Shown: in pieces, positions 1 to 9,644 of the stretch
Layout: each line of letters opens with the position of its first letter
How positions within the stretch are numbered: position 1 is the first letter of the stretch
Assembly (NCBI RefSeq): GCF_014649375.1
Contig: NZ_BMSX01000019.1
Location: 1 to 64,000, forward strand
DNA: 64,000 bases
Source of the DNA: Streptomyces aurantiogriseus
GTDB lineage: Bacteria > Actinomycetota > Actinomycetes > Streptomycetales > Streptomycetaceae
Reading direction: 5' to 3'
Translations under genes and position numbers: made by a program
Notes under the pieces: generated by a model
Database searches by the model: none
Told to the model about the DNA's origin: nothing
What the model saw: the letters and a program-made list of their open reading frames with translations, nothing else

Positions 1-309
1 GACACACTCGCCGTCTACGGACGCCTGGTCTCCTTCGGCAACGCCGGCGGAGCCGAGCCCTGGCACGTCGGACAACCCGAGCTCTACGCACAGGGCCGCA
101 CCGTCGCCGGCTTCTCCATCCTCGCCCTCGCCCAGTCCGCCCCCCAGGCCCTGCGCTCACTCACCGAACGCGCCTTCCGCACCGTCACCGACGGCACCGT
201 CACCCTCCCCGTCACCGCCGAGTTCCCCCTGACCGACGCCGCCGAAGCCCACCGCCTCATGGGCAGCCGCACGTCCACCGGCAAACTGCTGCTGCGGATC
301 GCCGACTGA
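1..309 (+). CDS. Zinc-type alcohol dehydrogenase / quinone oxidoreductase, C-terminal part
   Basis: This is the last 102 codons of a gene that begins before the window. The open frame runs from base 1 to a TGA at 307-309. The residues fit the end of the medium-chain dehydrogenase/reductase superfamily, quinone oxidoreductase branch: a glycine-containing strand after the Rossmann fold (residues 7-15), and the closing stretch with LTDAAEAHRLM followed by GKLLLRI, which is the usual C-terminus of NADPH:quinone reductases. Such enzymes reduce quinones or enones in the cytoplasm with NADPH. The catalytic half is outside the window, so substrate cannot be judged. It is followed by 294 bases without a recognisable gene. 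Confidence 0.8.
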   Translation, partial: DTLAVYGRLVSFGNAGGAEPWHVGQPELYAQGRTVAGFSILALAQSAPQALRSLTERAFRTVTDGTVTLPVTAEFPLTDAAEAHRLMGSRTSTGKLLLRIAD

Positions 310-603
310 ACCCGACGACTCCGGAAACAGTCCGGCCCAGGATGCAGTGCAGGACGCCGATGCAGGCGCGTCGGGAGCGCGCTGGGCGCAATGGAACAGG
401 CCTCCGAACCCGTCCGTCGCGCCGTGCGCTTCTGAGGCGAGAGCCGTAGGTCGCGGTCCGGAGCCGCATGGCCTGACCTGCCAGGCAAGGACAGCCACAG
501 CCGGCCGTGGACCCAGTGGTCGGCAGACGACAAGCGCGAGGGCCGGGCGGCTGAAGCCGTCGCGTTGTCCCGCAGCCGAGACGACAGGAATTCGGAGAAA
601 GAG

Positions 604-1575
604 ATGCACCACAGCAGCGTGGCCCGGCGCTATGCAGGGGCCGTGGGGAAAATACCCGCTCCTGGGCTTGTGCTGGGTGGCGTCTGTGGAATCCAGTTCG
701 GCGCGGCCTTCGCACCCCAGGTGTACCCGCAGGTGGGTGCTGCGGGCGTCGTGTTCCTCCGGTTGCTGATCGCGGGAGTGCTTCTCTGTCTGCTGTGGCG
801 GCCGCGGCGGCGGGCGTTGAACTCGGTGAAGGGTGCCTGGGCGACGGTGATCGGCGCCGGGGCCCTGTTGGCGGGGCACCACCTCGCTTTCTACGAGGCG
901 GTGAAGCACATCCCGCTGGGGGCCGTGGCCACGATCGAATTCCTCGGACCGTTCGCCATCGCCCTCGCCGGATCACGACGGGCGGTCGACCTGCTGCCGG
1001 CCTGTCTGGCGGCCGGCGGTGTCCTCCTGCTCGGTGGCGGCGGCGTCCCCCTGGCCCCGGGCGGCCTCGCCCTGGCCGCGGTGGCGGCGTGCTGCTGGGC
1101 CGGCTACATCCTCGTCTCCTCCCGGATGGCGCGGCACCTCAGCGGCGGCGAGGGCCTGGCGCTCGCGGTGCTGTGGGCCGCACTGCTGAGCGCCCCGTAC
1201 GGCGTCGCCCACGCTGGGGGCGCACTCCTGGACCCCCACGTGCTGTGGGTGGCCGCAGTGGTGGCGGTCGCGTCCAGCGTGCTGCCGTACTCGCTGAACC
1301 TGGAGGCACTGCGCCGGATTCCCCCTCGTGTGTTCGGCGTGCTGACGAGCCTGGAGCCCGCCGCCGGCGCGCTGTTCGGCCTCCTCATCCTCGGGCAGCG
1401 GCTTGCCTGGCCGCAGTGGCTCGGCATCGCCTCGGTCGCCTTCGCCTCCGTCGCTGCCACGTTCCTGGGAGCTGGGGAGCGACGGAGCTCGCGAGTGAGC
1501 ACGCAGGGCAAGCCGTCGCGGGGTGGGCATCCTTCCCGGACCGAAAGCGACAACTTCGCAGTGCGGGTCGAGTGA
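604..1575 (+). CDS. EamA-family (DMT) inner-membrane exporter
   Basis: A 323-residue membrane protein of the drug/metabolite transporter superfamily with ten hydrophobic segments arranged as two EamA repeats (about residues 20-145 and 155-290). The RhtA-like stretch FYEAVKHIPLGAVATIEFLGP in the first repeat and a matching PYSLNLEALRRI in the second are typical of the threonine/homoserine exporter branch; the substrate is not known here. I chose the ATG at 604 because GGAGAAAG lies just upstream; an in-frame TTG at 565 would give a longer, polar N-terminus. The last 30 residues are basic and unlike the family, so the C-terminus may be extended. It appears monocistronic. Confidence 0.85.
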   Translation: MHHSSVARRYAGAVGKIPAPGLVLGGVCGIQFGAAFAPQVYPQVGAAGVVFLRLLIAGVLLCLLWRPRRRALNSVKGAWATVIGAGALLAGHHLAFYEAVKHIPLGAVATIEFLGPFAIALAGSRRAVDLLPACLAAGGVLLLGGGGVPLAPGGLALAAVAACCWAGYILVSSRMARHLSGGEGLALAVLWAALLSAPYGVAHAGGALLDPHVLWVAAVVAVASSVLPYSLNLEALRRIPPRVFGVLTSLEPAAGALFGLLILGQRLAWPQWLGIASVAFASVAATFLGAGERRSSRVSTQGKPSRGGHPSRTESDNFAVRVE

Positions 1576-1619
1576 CCCGGCGGGCGGCGCCGGGCTTCCG
1601 TGCCGGGACGGCGGTGACC

Positions 1620-1880
1620 ATGGCGGCCGGTGAGTCGTGGGCGGCGATGGTTCCCACGGCCGCGGTCGCCGCGTACACCGTCGCCACGCGGAGCACCCGG
1701 TGAGCAGCCTGGCTGTCGGGAGGTTCGGCGGCGCTGCTGCTGTACGGTGCGAGCGCGCTCTGGCCGAGTCCGCAGTGGTCGTGTACCGCCTGGTGGCAGC
1801 GGGGCAAGTTCGGTGTGCTGACGGCGGTGGGAATCGGGCTGGTCCGACCTGGTGACGCCCTCCCGACGCAGTCCGCCTGA
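1620..1880 (+). pseudogene. Small membrane-protein remnant with an in-frame stop
   Basis: From the ATG at 1620 the frame reads 27 codons to a TGA at 1701-1703, then continues open for 58 codons to a TGA at 1878-1880. The second part reads as membrane protein (SAALLLYGASALWPSP, then RGKFGVLTAVGIGLV). Both halves lie in one frame, so a single base change could have created the internal stop. The family is not recognised. Its final stop lies inside the terminator stem at 1873-1907. Confidence 0.35.
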
Positions 1881-1907
1881 GCGGCTTCCCGGAAGCTGCT
1901 CAGGCGG
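1873..1907. terminator. Strong hairpin terminator between convergent genes
   Basis: Bases 1873-1888 pair with 1892-1907 in one continuous 16-bp stem containing a single G-U pair and a 3-nt loop. It sits between rightward genes and the leftward esterase ending at 1943, so it can serve both directions. Confidence 0.8.
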
Positions 1908-1942
1908 TCGGTGTCAGGGGCGGTGCGCAGCCGCGGCCGGCG

Positions 1943-3475
<1,533 letters not shown>

Positions 3476-3498
3476 GGATGCTCCTTCGGCAACTTCAG

Positions 3499-3514
3499 TA
3501 AATCGATTGATTTA
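3499..3514. promoter_or_regulatory. Operator-like inverted repeat TAAATC-N4-GATTTA
   Basis: A perfect 6-bp dyad in the divergent gap between the esterase and the TetR gene. It is AT-rich in a very GC-rich background. It abuts the predicted -35 of the TetR promoter, so autoregulation with control of the esterase is the simplest reading. It shares the half-site TTGATTTA with the dyad at 6813-6834. Confidence 0.6.
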
Positions 3515-3518
3515 ACAG

Positions 3519-3547
3519 TTGCCCATCTTTTGACATCTGTCTAGCCT
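3519..3547 (+). promoter_or_regulatory. Predicted promoter of a leaderless tetR transcript
   Basis: TTGCCC at 3519-3524 and TAGCCT at 3542-3547 are separated by 17 bases. The start codon at 3555 is 7 bases after the -10, where transcription should start, and no ribosome-binding site is present, which together suggest a leaderless mRNA. Confidence 0.5.
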
Positions 3548-3554
3548 CGTCGGC

Positions 3555-4154
3555 ATGCAGGACCGACAAGCCCGCCGAGTGCTCCGCTCCCGCGCCGCCC
3601 TCATGGCCGCCGCCGTCCGCCTGGTCTCCGAGCGCGGCACCACCGCCATCCCCGTCATCGACTTCTCCGAGGCCGCGGACGTCAGCCGGCAGCTGGTGTA
3701 CATCCAGTTCGGAGACCGTGACGCGCTCCTCGTGGCGGCCGCGACCGACCTCGTCGAACGGGAGCTCATCCCTGAGGTCGGGGACGACAGCGCACCGCAT
3801 CGCGCGCGCCTGCTGGCGATGGCCCGGCACTTCGTCCGGCACCGGCCCTTCTACCGCGCGATGCTCACCGGATCCTGCGCCTTCCCGATGACCCGGGCGC
3901 TGAACAGGCTGTTCGGCTCGCTCATCACCATGACGGGCCTGCGCGAGACGTTCGGCGACCTGGACGAGGCCACGGCCGAGGACCTGAAGGCGCTGATCAC
4001 GGGCGGGACAGGCGCGATCGTCAACGACTGGCTGATCGACGCGGACGACCCCCTCGACCCCGAAGAACTGGCGGACCGCCTGCTGCGCCTCTCGACGGTG
4101 CTCGTCAGCAGCCGTCCCGCCCTCGCTCCCGCCCCCGGAGGCAGCCCCCGATGA
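3555..4154 (+). CDS. TetR-family transcriptional regulator
   Basis: A 199-residue regulator with an N-terminal helix-turn-helix (about residues 10-55, with RSRAALMAAAVRLVSERG leading into the HTH) and a ligand-binding C-terminal domain. The recognition helix region VSRQLVYIQFGDRDALL follows the family pattern. The stop overlaps the start of the CocE-type hydrolase by four bases (ATGA at 4151-4154), so the two are co-transcribed, and the esterase at 3475 diverges from it. The likely job is to sense an ester or amide substrate, or its product, and repress both hydrolases. Translation probably starts leaderless at 3555. Confidence 0.88.
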   Translation: MQDRQARRVLRSRAALMAAAVRLVSERGTTAIPVIDFSEAADVSRQLVYIQFGDRDALLVAAATDLVERELIPEVGDDSAPHRARLLAMARHFVRHRPFYRAMLTGSCAFPMTRALNRLFGSLITMTGLRETFGDLDEATAEDLKALITGGTGAIVNDWLIDADDPLDPEELADRLLRLSTVLVSSRPALAPAPGGSPR

Positions 4155-5767
4155 ACCTGAGCAGCCACCTCGTCCAGCGCATGCTGCGCCTACCCCCACC
4201 CCTCACCAGGGACCTGACCATCGAACGCGATTTGCGCGTCCCGATGCGCGACGGCGCCGTCCTGCTGGCCGACCGCTGGACTCCGAAGGCAGGCGGCGAC
4301 GGCCTGCCGACCGCGCTCATCCGAGTCCCCTACGGCAGGGCGGGCCTGATCGGCGGGCAGATGGCCCGGCCGCTGGCCGAACGAGGCTTCCAGGTGCTCG
4401 TCCAGAGCACGCGCGGCACCTTCGGCTCCGACGGCCCCTTCGACCCGCTGCGCCGCGAACGGGAGGACGGTCTCGACACCATCGACTGGGTGATCAAGCA
4501 GCCCTGGTTCGGCGAGTCGATGATCCTGCACGGTCCCAGCTACCTCGGCTTCGTCCAGTGGGCGGTCGCCGACGCCGTACCGCCCCAGGTCAAGGCCATG
4601 ATCCCGGTGGCCTCCGAATCGGCCCTCACCCTGGACTTCCTCCGCAGTGACGCGTTCTCCCTGGAGACCCCGTTCGTCTGGGCCGTCCAGGTCGCCGGCC
4701 AGGAACGCCGGTTCGCGATGCCCCGCCAGATACTGGGGGCGAAGAAGGCCCAACGCGCCCTGCACACGCTGCCGTTGAACCAGGCCGACACCGCCGCCAT
4801 GGGCCACCGCTACGACTACGTCCAGAACATCCTCGACCACGACGCCGACGCGCCGTTCTGGCAGGGCCTCGACCACCGCCACCGGGTCGCCGGCATCCAG
4901 GTGCCGGTGAGCAGTGTCGGCGGCTGGTACGACATCTTCCTGCCCGGCCAACTCCGCGACCACCGCGTCCTCCAGGACGCCGGACGCTCCCCTCTCCGCC
5001 TCACCGTCGGCCCCTGGACCCACACCTCCATGGGCATGGGACAGGTGGCCTTCGCCGAGGCCCTAGACTTCGGCCTCCCCCTGGCCCAGGGCGAGGAGCC
5101 GGCCGAGCGCGCCCCGGTACGCCTGTTCGTCATGGGCGAGGAGAAGTGGCGCGACTTCCCGTCCTGGCCGCCACCGGGGTACGAGCCCCAGCGCTTCCAC
5201 CTCCAGCCGGGCGGCGCGCTCTCCACCGAGCCGCCCGCCGACTCACCCCCCGACGGCTACCGCTACGACCCTGCCGACCCCACCCCCGCCGTCGGCGGCG
5301 TCCGCATGGCCTTCGGCATCAAGTCCGGCCGCGTCGACAACGCCGAGCTGGAGGCCCGCCCCGACGTCCTCACCTACACAACTCCCGTACTGGACAAGGA
5401 CGTAGAGGTCATCGGAGACGTCAGCGCAGAGATCTTCTTCCGCTCCGGCCTGCCCTACGCCGACGTCTTCGTCCGCCTCTGCGACGTCGACGCCGACGGC
5501 CGCTCCACCAACGTCTGCGACGGCCTGACCAGCCTCACCGACGCCGACGAGACCTCCAAGGCGGACGTGAGGCTGTGGCCGACCGCGTACCGCTTCAAGC
5601 GCGGCCACCGCATCCGGGTCCAGATATCCAGCGGCGCCTTCCCCCGCTACAACCGCAACCCCGGCACCGGCGAACCCCGCGCTACTGCCACCACCCTCCG
5701 CGCCGCCGACCAGCACGTCTTCCACGACCCCGAACACCCCTCCGCCATCATCCTGCCGACGCGGTAA
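4151..5767 (+). CDS. CocE/NonD-family hydrolase (X-Pro dipeptidyl-peptidase S15 type)
   Basis: A 538-residue serine hydrolase of the CocE/NonD family, with an N-terminal S15 alpha/beta-hydrolase domain and a C-terminal jelly-roll domain (about residues 350-535). Ser130 in HGPSYLGF is the nucleophile; Asp261 in GGWYDIF and His291 in GPWTHTS complete the expected triad. Family members cleave esters (cocaine esterase), acyl-glutarates or amides. It lacks an export signal. It is translationally coupled to the TetR gene by a 4-base overlap. Together with the divergent carboxylesterase it forms an ester-degrading module under one regulator. Confidence 0.88.
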   Translation: MNLSSHLVQRMLRLPPPLTRDLTIERDLRVPMRDGAVLLADRWTPKAGGDGLPTALIRVPYGRAGLIGGQMARPLAERGFQVLVQSTRGTFGSDGPFDPLRREREDGLDTIDWVIKQPWFGESMILHGPSYLGFVQWAVADAVPPQVKAMIPVASESALTLDFLRSDAFSLETPFVWAVQVAGQERRFAMPRQILGAKKAQRALHTLPLNQADTAAMGHRYDYVQNILDHDADAPFWQGLDHRHRVAGIQVPVSSVGGWYDIFLPGQLRDHRVLQDAGRSPLRLTVGPWTHTSMGMGQVAFAEALDFGLPLAQGEEPAERAPVRLFVMGEEKWRDFPSWPPPGYEPQRFHLQPGGALSTEPPADSPPDGYRYDPADPTPAVGGVRMAFGIKSGRVDNAELEARPDVLTYTTPVLDKDVEVIGDVSAEIFFRSGLPYADVFVRLCDVDADGRSTNVCDGLTSLTDADETSKADVRLWPTAYRFKRGHRIRVQISSGAFPRYNRNPGTGEPRATATTLRAADQHVFHDPEHPSAIILPTR

Positions 5768-5947
5768 GCCCGCGAACCAGGATCTGGCGGCTGTGGGGCA
5801 GAGCCTGAGCCTCACGGCACAGCCTCACGCATCGCGGCTGCGGGCCGCTCGGTCTTCTCTGACTCGACGTCGCTGAAGACCAGGCAACACCAGCCTTCGC
5901 CAGGGCTGCCCGTCGGCCCCGCAGAAACCCACCGAACGGGCCGCCGG

Positions 5948-6604
5948 TCACGCCTCTCGCGTGACGGGCGCCTGCCACAGGGCGACGACGGCGTCGATCA
6001 GGCCGTTCGCGGCATCCCGCCAACTGGCGCGGAAAGTCGGCTCGTTGTCCGCAAGGGCGCGCTCACGTTCGGCGGTCATCTGGGTGATGAGGTGACGCGT
6101 CATGGCGCTGCGCTCGGCGTGCACCTCGGCCGGCAGGTCGGGCAGACAGCGATCCAGGCCGTCCTGCAGCTTCTGCATCGACGGTGAGGCGGCCGCGAAC
6201 TCCTCGGTCGTGACCGCCCGCAGAGCCGGGTCGGCCGTGACCTGGGCGATGAACCGACCGTACCAACTGGGGGCACCCAGTGCCTCCACATGCTCGATGA
6301 CGGGACGCACCGCGCAGGCCACCCAGTCCCGCAGGTCGGTGGAGTCACCGATGGCGGCCAGCATGCGCAGACGGCCGGCCTCTATCCCCTCGGCATGCCG
6401 GCGGGCGATGGCGCGCACCAGGTCGATCTTGGTGCCGAAGTGATAGCTGACCGCGGCATTGTTGCCCTGCCCGGCGGCCTCGCTGATCTGACGGTTGGCG
6501 ACCGCATGCACCCCGTGTTCGGCGAACAGCCGCTCCGCCGCACTCAGGAGCGCCTCACGCGTCGCACTGACCTGCTCGTCCCGCCTCGTCCTGCCGGCCA
6601 TCAT
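5948..6604 (-). CDS. TetR-family transcriptional regulator
   Basis: A 218-residue TetR/AcrR regulator: N-terminal HTH (residues about 15-60, with TREALLSAAERLFAEHG and the recognition stretch NNAAVSYHFGTK) followed by an all-helical ligand domain. Two consecutive methionine codons lie at 6604 and 6601; either can be the start. It is divergent from the MFS exporter at 6883, and a long perfect dyad lies close to the exporter start, so it most likely represses that pump. The 180 bases between this gene and the hydrolase ending at 5767 show no clear element. Confidence 0.87.
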   Translation of the reverse strand: MMAGRTRRDEQVSATREALLSAAERLFAEHGVHAVANRQISEAAGQGNNAAVSYHFGTKIDLVRAIARRHAEGIEAGRLRMLAAIGDSTDLRDWVACAVRPVIEHVEALGAPSWYGRFIAQVTADPALRAVTTEEFAAASPSMQKLQDGLDRCLPDLPAEVHAERSAMTRHLITQMTAERERALADNEPTFRASWRDAANGLIDAVVALWQAPVTREA

Positions 6605-6812
6605 CCATCACCACTTCGGGACATCACACCATCCGCGAGGGCCCGTCCCCCAGGCCGTCGCAGATCCTCGACCGGGTCGGCGAGGTCGAACGACGAAAGC
6701 GTACGCAATGTCACGGCCGGCACATGCCACCCTCCTCCACGACCTCTCCACACGGCGTTCCTGCTGGATTCAGTCAGCCCGACTTGAACCCGGCCAACCC
6801 TGGGAGTAGTTT

Positions 6813-6834
6813 TTAAATCAACCCGTTGATTTAA
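6813..6834. promoter_or_regulatory. Operator dyad before the MFS exporter
   Basis: Nine-base arms (TTAAATCAA and TTGATTTAA) flank CCCG; the repeat is perfect and stands out as AT-rich. It is 48 bases upstream of the exporter start and about 209 from the divergent tetR start, so it probably overlaps the exporter promoter. Confidence 0.72.
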
Positions 6835-6882
6835 TTCTACCCGGGGCTACCACCCACCTGCCTGCTCAGACGGAGACCAGCC

Positions 6883-8355
6883 ATGCCCGAAACCCCCACC
6901 CGGCCCGCAGACACCACGGCGTCCTCACCCCCGAACCCGAACGTGATCGTCGCTGTGCTGGCCTTCGCCGGGATCGTGGTCTCGCTGATGCAGACCCTGG
7001 TCATCCCGATCGTGCCGAAACTGCCCGAACTGCTGAACGCCCCGGCCTCGGACACCGCCTGGGCCGTCACCGCCACCCTGCTCGCCGCCGCCGTCGCCAC
7101 CCCCATCGCCGGACGCCTCGGCGACATGTACGGCAAGCGCCGCATGCTCCTGACCAGCCTCGCCATGCTGACGATCGGCTCGGCCATCGTCGCTCTCAGC
7201 GACTCCCTCAACCCGGTGATCATCGGCCGTGTCCTGCAGGGCCTGTCCGCCGGCGTCATCCCGCTCGGGCTCAGCATCATGCGCGACGAGCTGCCCGCCG
7301 ACCGGCTCGCCGCATCCACCGCGCTGATGAGCGCCTCCCTCGGCATCGGCGCCGCGCTCGGCCTGCCCATCGCCGCCTTCGTCGCGGACAACTTCGACTG
7401 GCACACCCTGTTCTGGGCCTCCACCGTCATGGGCGCCGTCGCGCTCGTCACCGTGCTGACGCTGGTACCGGAGTCGAAGGTGCGCACCGGCGGACGCTTC
7501 GACCTGATCGGCGGCCTCGCCCTGGCGGGCGGCCTGGTCTGCCTGCTGCTGGCCATCTCCAAGGGCGGCGACTGGGGCTGGGGCAGCGGCGCCACCCTCG
7601 GCCTCTTCGCCGCAGCCGTCGTCATCTTCCTCGCCTGGGGCCTGCTCGAACTGCGCACCACCCAGCCGCTGGTCGACCTGCGCACCACCGCACGCCCCCA
7701 GGTCCTCTTCACGAATCTCGCCGGCCTGGCCTTCGGCTTCTCCCTCTTCGCGATGCAGCTGATCGTCCCGCAGATCCTCCAGCTGCCCGAACAGACCGGC
7801 TACGGCCTGGGCGAGGACCTGCTCACCGTCGGTCTGGTCCTCGCACCCCAGGGCCTGATCGTCATGTTCGCGGCCCCCCTGTCGTCGAAGATCTCCGAGG
7901 CCAAGGGACCCAAGCTCACCCTCATGATCGGCGCTCTCATCGTCGCCGCCGGCTACGCCCTGAACATCGTGATGATGAGCGAGATCTGGCAGCTGATCCT
8001 CGTCTCCTGCGTCATCGGCGCCGGCATCGGCTTCGCCTACGGCGCCCTGCCCATGCTCATCATGGGCGCGGTCCCGGTCTCCGAAACCGCCGCCGCCAAC
8101 GCCTTCAACACCCTGATGCGCTCCATCGGCACCTCCATCGCCAGCGCCGCCTCCGGCGTCATCCTCGCCCAGATGACCACCGACTTCGCCGGCCACGCCC
8201 TGCCCTCCGAGAACTCGTTCAAGGTGATCATGGCCATCGGCTGCGGCGCCGCCCTCGTCGCCCTGCTCCTGGCCTCCTTCCTCCCCCGGCATCGCGCGGG
8301 CGCCACGGAGCACGGGATCCCCGCCGCAGTGGCCGCCCCCACCCAGAAGGCGTAA
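6883..8355 (+). CDS. MFS drug exporter, DHA2 type (14 membrane segments)
   Basis: A 490-residue proton-driven exporter of the major facilitator superfamily. The hydrophobic profile gives about 14 membrane segments. The loop between segments 2 and 3 carries GRLGDMYGKRR (motif A), and the region IIGRVLQGLSAGVIPLGL matches motif C-like antiporter sequence. The start at 6883 is the first methionine after the operator. It is controlled, by inference, by the divergent TetR at 5948-6604. The exported compound cannot be told from the sequence. Confidence 0.9.
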   Translation: MPETPTRPADTTASSPPNPNVIVAVLAFAGIVVSLMQTLVIPIVPKLPELLNAPASDTAWAVTATLLAAAVATPIAGRLGDMYGKRRMLLTSLAMLTIGSAIVALSDSLNPVIIGRVLQGLSAGVIPLGLSIMRDELPADRLAASTALMSASLGIGAALGLPIAAFVADNFDWHTLFWASTVMGAVALVTVLTLVPESKVRTGGRFDLIGGLALAGGLVCLLLAISKGGDWGWGSGATLGLFAAAVVIFLAWGLLELRTTQPLVDLRTTARPQVLFTNLAGLAFGFSLFAMQLIVPQILQLPEQTGYGLGEDLLTVGLVLAPQGLIVMFAAPLSSKISEAKGPKLTLMIGALIVAAGYALNIVMMSEIWQLILVSCVIGAGIGFAYGALPMLIMGAVPVSETAAANAFNTLMRSIGTSIASAASGVILAQMTTDFAGHALPSENSFKVIMAIGCGAALVALLLASFLPRHRAGATEHGIPAAVAAPTQKA

Positions 8356-8450
8356 GCGTCCCGCGTCCCTCGCAGCTACGGCGGCACGGTCGGTCGGCGG
8401 CGTCGCCGAACTCCGCCCGCGTGTACCGACCGCCTGACCCACCGCACCAC

Positions 8451-8484
8451 CTTCCCGGGCCGGACACTCTCCGCTCCCGGGAAG
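8451..8484. terminator. Probable hairpin terminator after the MFS gene
   Basis: CTTCCCGGG at 8451-8459 pairs with CCCGGGAAG at 8476-8484 across a 16-base loop. It lies 95 bases after the exporter and 23 bases before the SDR start, so it could instead be an operator of the SDR. Confidence 0.45.
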
Positions 8485-8506
8485 CCCACAAGAACCGGAG
8501 CAGAAG

Positions 8507-9298
8507 ATGACAGTCGAAGAGCGCGTGGCGAACTCGCCGTACCCGTCGGGCGGTTTGCTCGAGGGCAAGGTGGCCGTGATCACCGGCGCCGGTGTGGCCG
8601 AGGGGATCGGCGCCACCTGCGCGGCGGTGTTCGTGAAGGAGGGCGCGCAGGTCCTCACGGCCGACATCAGCGGCGGACAGGTGGAAACGGCCGTCGCGCT
8701 CGGCCCCTCGGTGAGCCCGTTCCGGGCCGACGTGACGCGCGAGGAGGACGTCGAGGCGATGTTCGCGCACGCCCTGGAGGTGTTCGGGCGCGTGGACATC
8801 CTGGTGAACGTGGCCGGCAACCCGGGTGGGCGCCGCGGTGCGGAGGTCACGGTCGAGGAGTTCGAGTCCCTGACCTCGGTCCACCTGCTCGGCACGGTCC
8901 TCACCAACAAACACGCCGTACGGACGATGCTGCCCACCGGCGGCGGCGCCATCGTCAACTTCTCCTCCGCAGCCGCCTTCAACGTGGACGGAAGGATCTC
9001 ACCGGCCTACTCCGCGGCGAAGGCCGGCGTCAACGCTGTCACCAAGGCCGTCGCGGTCCAGTACGGCGCCCAGGGCATCCGGGCCAACGCGGTCGCCCCG
9101 GGCTTCACCCTCAGCAGGAAGAACCACGCGGTGCCGCCCGAGATCATGGCGGACCTGGAGAGCCGGGCGGCTCTCGGCCGGGCCGGGCAGCCGGAGGAGC
9201 AGGCGCACGTCGCCGCGTTCCTGGCCTCGGACCGGGCCTCGTTCGTGACCGGCGTGATCGTTCCCGTCGACGGTGGCTGGTCCGTCAAGCTCGCCTGA
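8507..9298 (+). CDS. SDR-family NAD(P)-dependent oxidoreductase
   Basis: A 263-residue classical short-chain dehydrogenase. The nucleotide-binding glycine motif TGAGVAEGIG starts near residue 27, the NNAG equivalent reads NVAG (near 101), and the catalytic triad is Ser154, Tyr168 and Lys172 (YSAAK). The C-terminal GGW near the end is the usual closing motif. It reduces or oxidises a carbonyl/alcohol with NAD(P)H in the cytoplasm; the substrate is unknown. It is preceded by a GGAG-containing leader and followed by a very strong terminator, so it is a single-gene unit. Confidence 0.9.
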   Translation: MTVEERVANSPYPSGGLLEGKVAVITGAGVAEGIGATCAAVFVKEGAQVLTADISGGQVETAVALGPSVSPFRADVTREEDVEAMFAHALEVFGRVDILVNVAGNPGGRRGAEVTVEEFESLTSVHLLGTVLTNKHAVRTMLPTGGGAIVNFSSAAAFNVDGRISPAYSAAKAGVNAVTKAVAVQYGAQGIRANAVAPGFTLSRKNHAVPPEIMADLESRAALGRAGQPEEQAHVAAFLASDRASFVTGVIVPVDGGWSVKLA

Positions 9299-9321
9299 GG
9301 ACGTAGCCGGACGCGCGTGGC

Positions 9322-9364
9322 AACACTGCCGCCTGCCGGTCATCCGTCGGCAGGCGGCAGTGTT
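9322..9364. terminator. Strong hairpin terminator
   Basis: A perfect 17-bp stem (9322-9338 with 9348-9364) with a 9-base loop directly downstream of the SDR. Between this and 9645 (280 bases) no gene or further element was recognised. Confidence 0.88.
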
Positions 9365-9644
9365 CTCGCAGCGGGCGACCATCGGGCCGTCCTGCACATG
9401 GTGCTTCGGTCGGTGTTGGTCGGGTGTTCAAGGTTGCGTGCGGTGATCCTGTAGGCGTTTGGTATGGCGAAGGGCAGCCGTGCTTGCTGCTCCACCGTCG
9501 TCGCATGATCAGATGGCGGCAGCATCGCGTGCCGGTGACGGACTGCGTCAGGCATGGAGGTGCGGAATCGAAGGGGCCGCCATCCGTGGCTTTCCGTGAC
9601 GGCGACCGTGTAGTCGCCTCGAGCCGGCAGCTCGCTCAAGCGCA

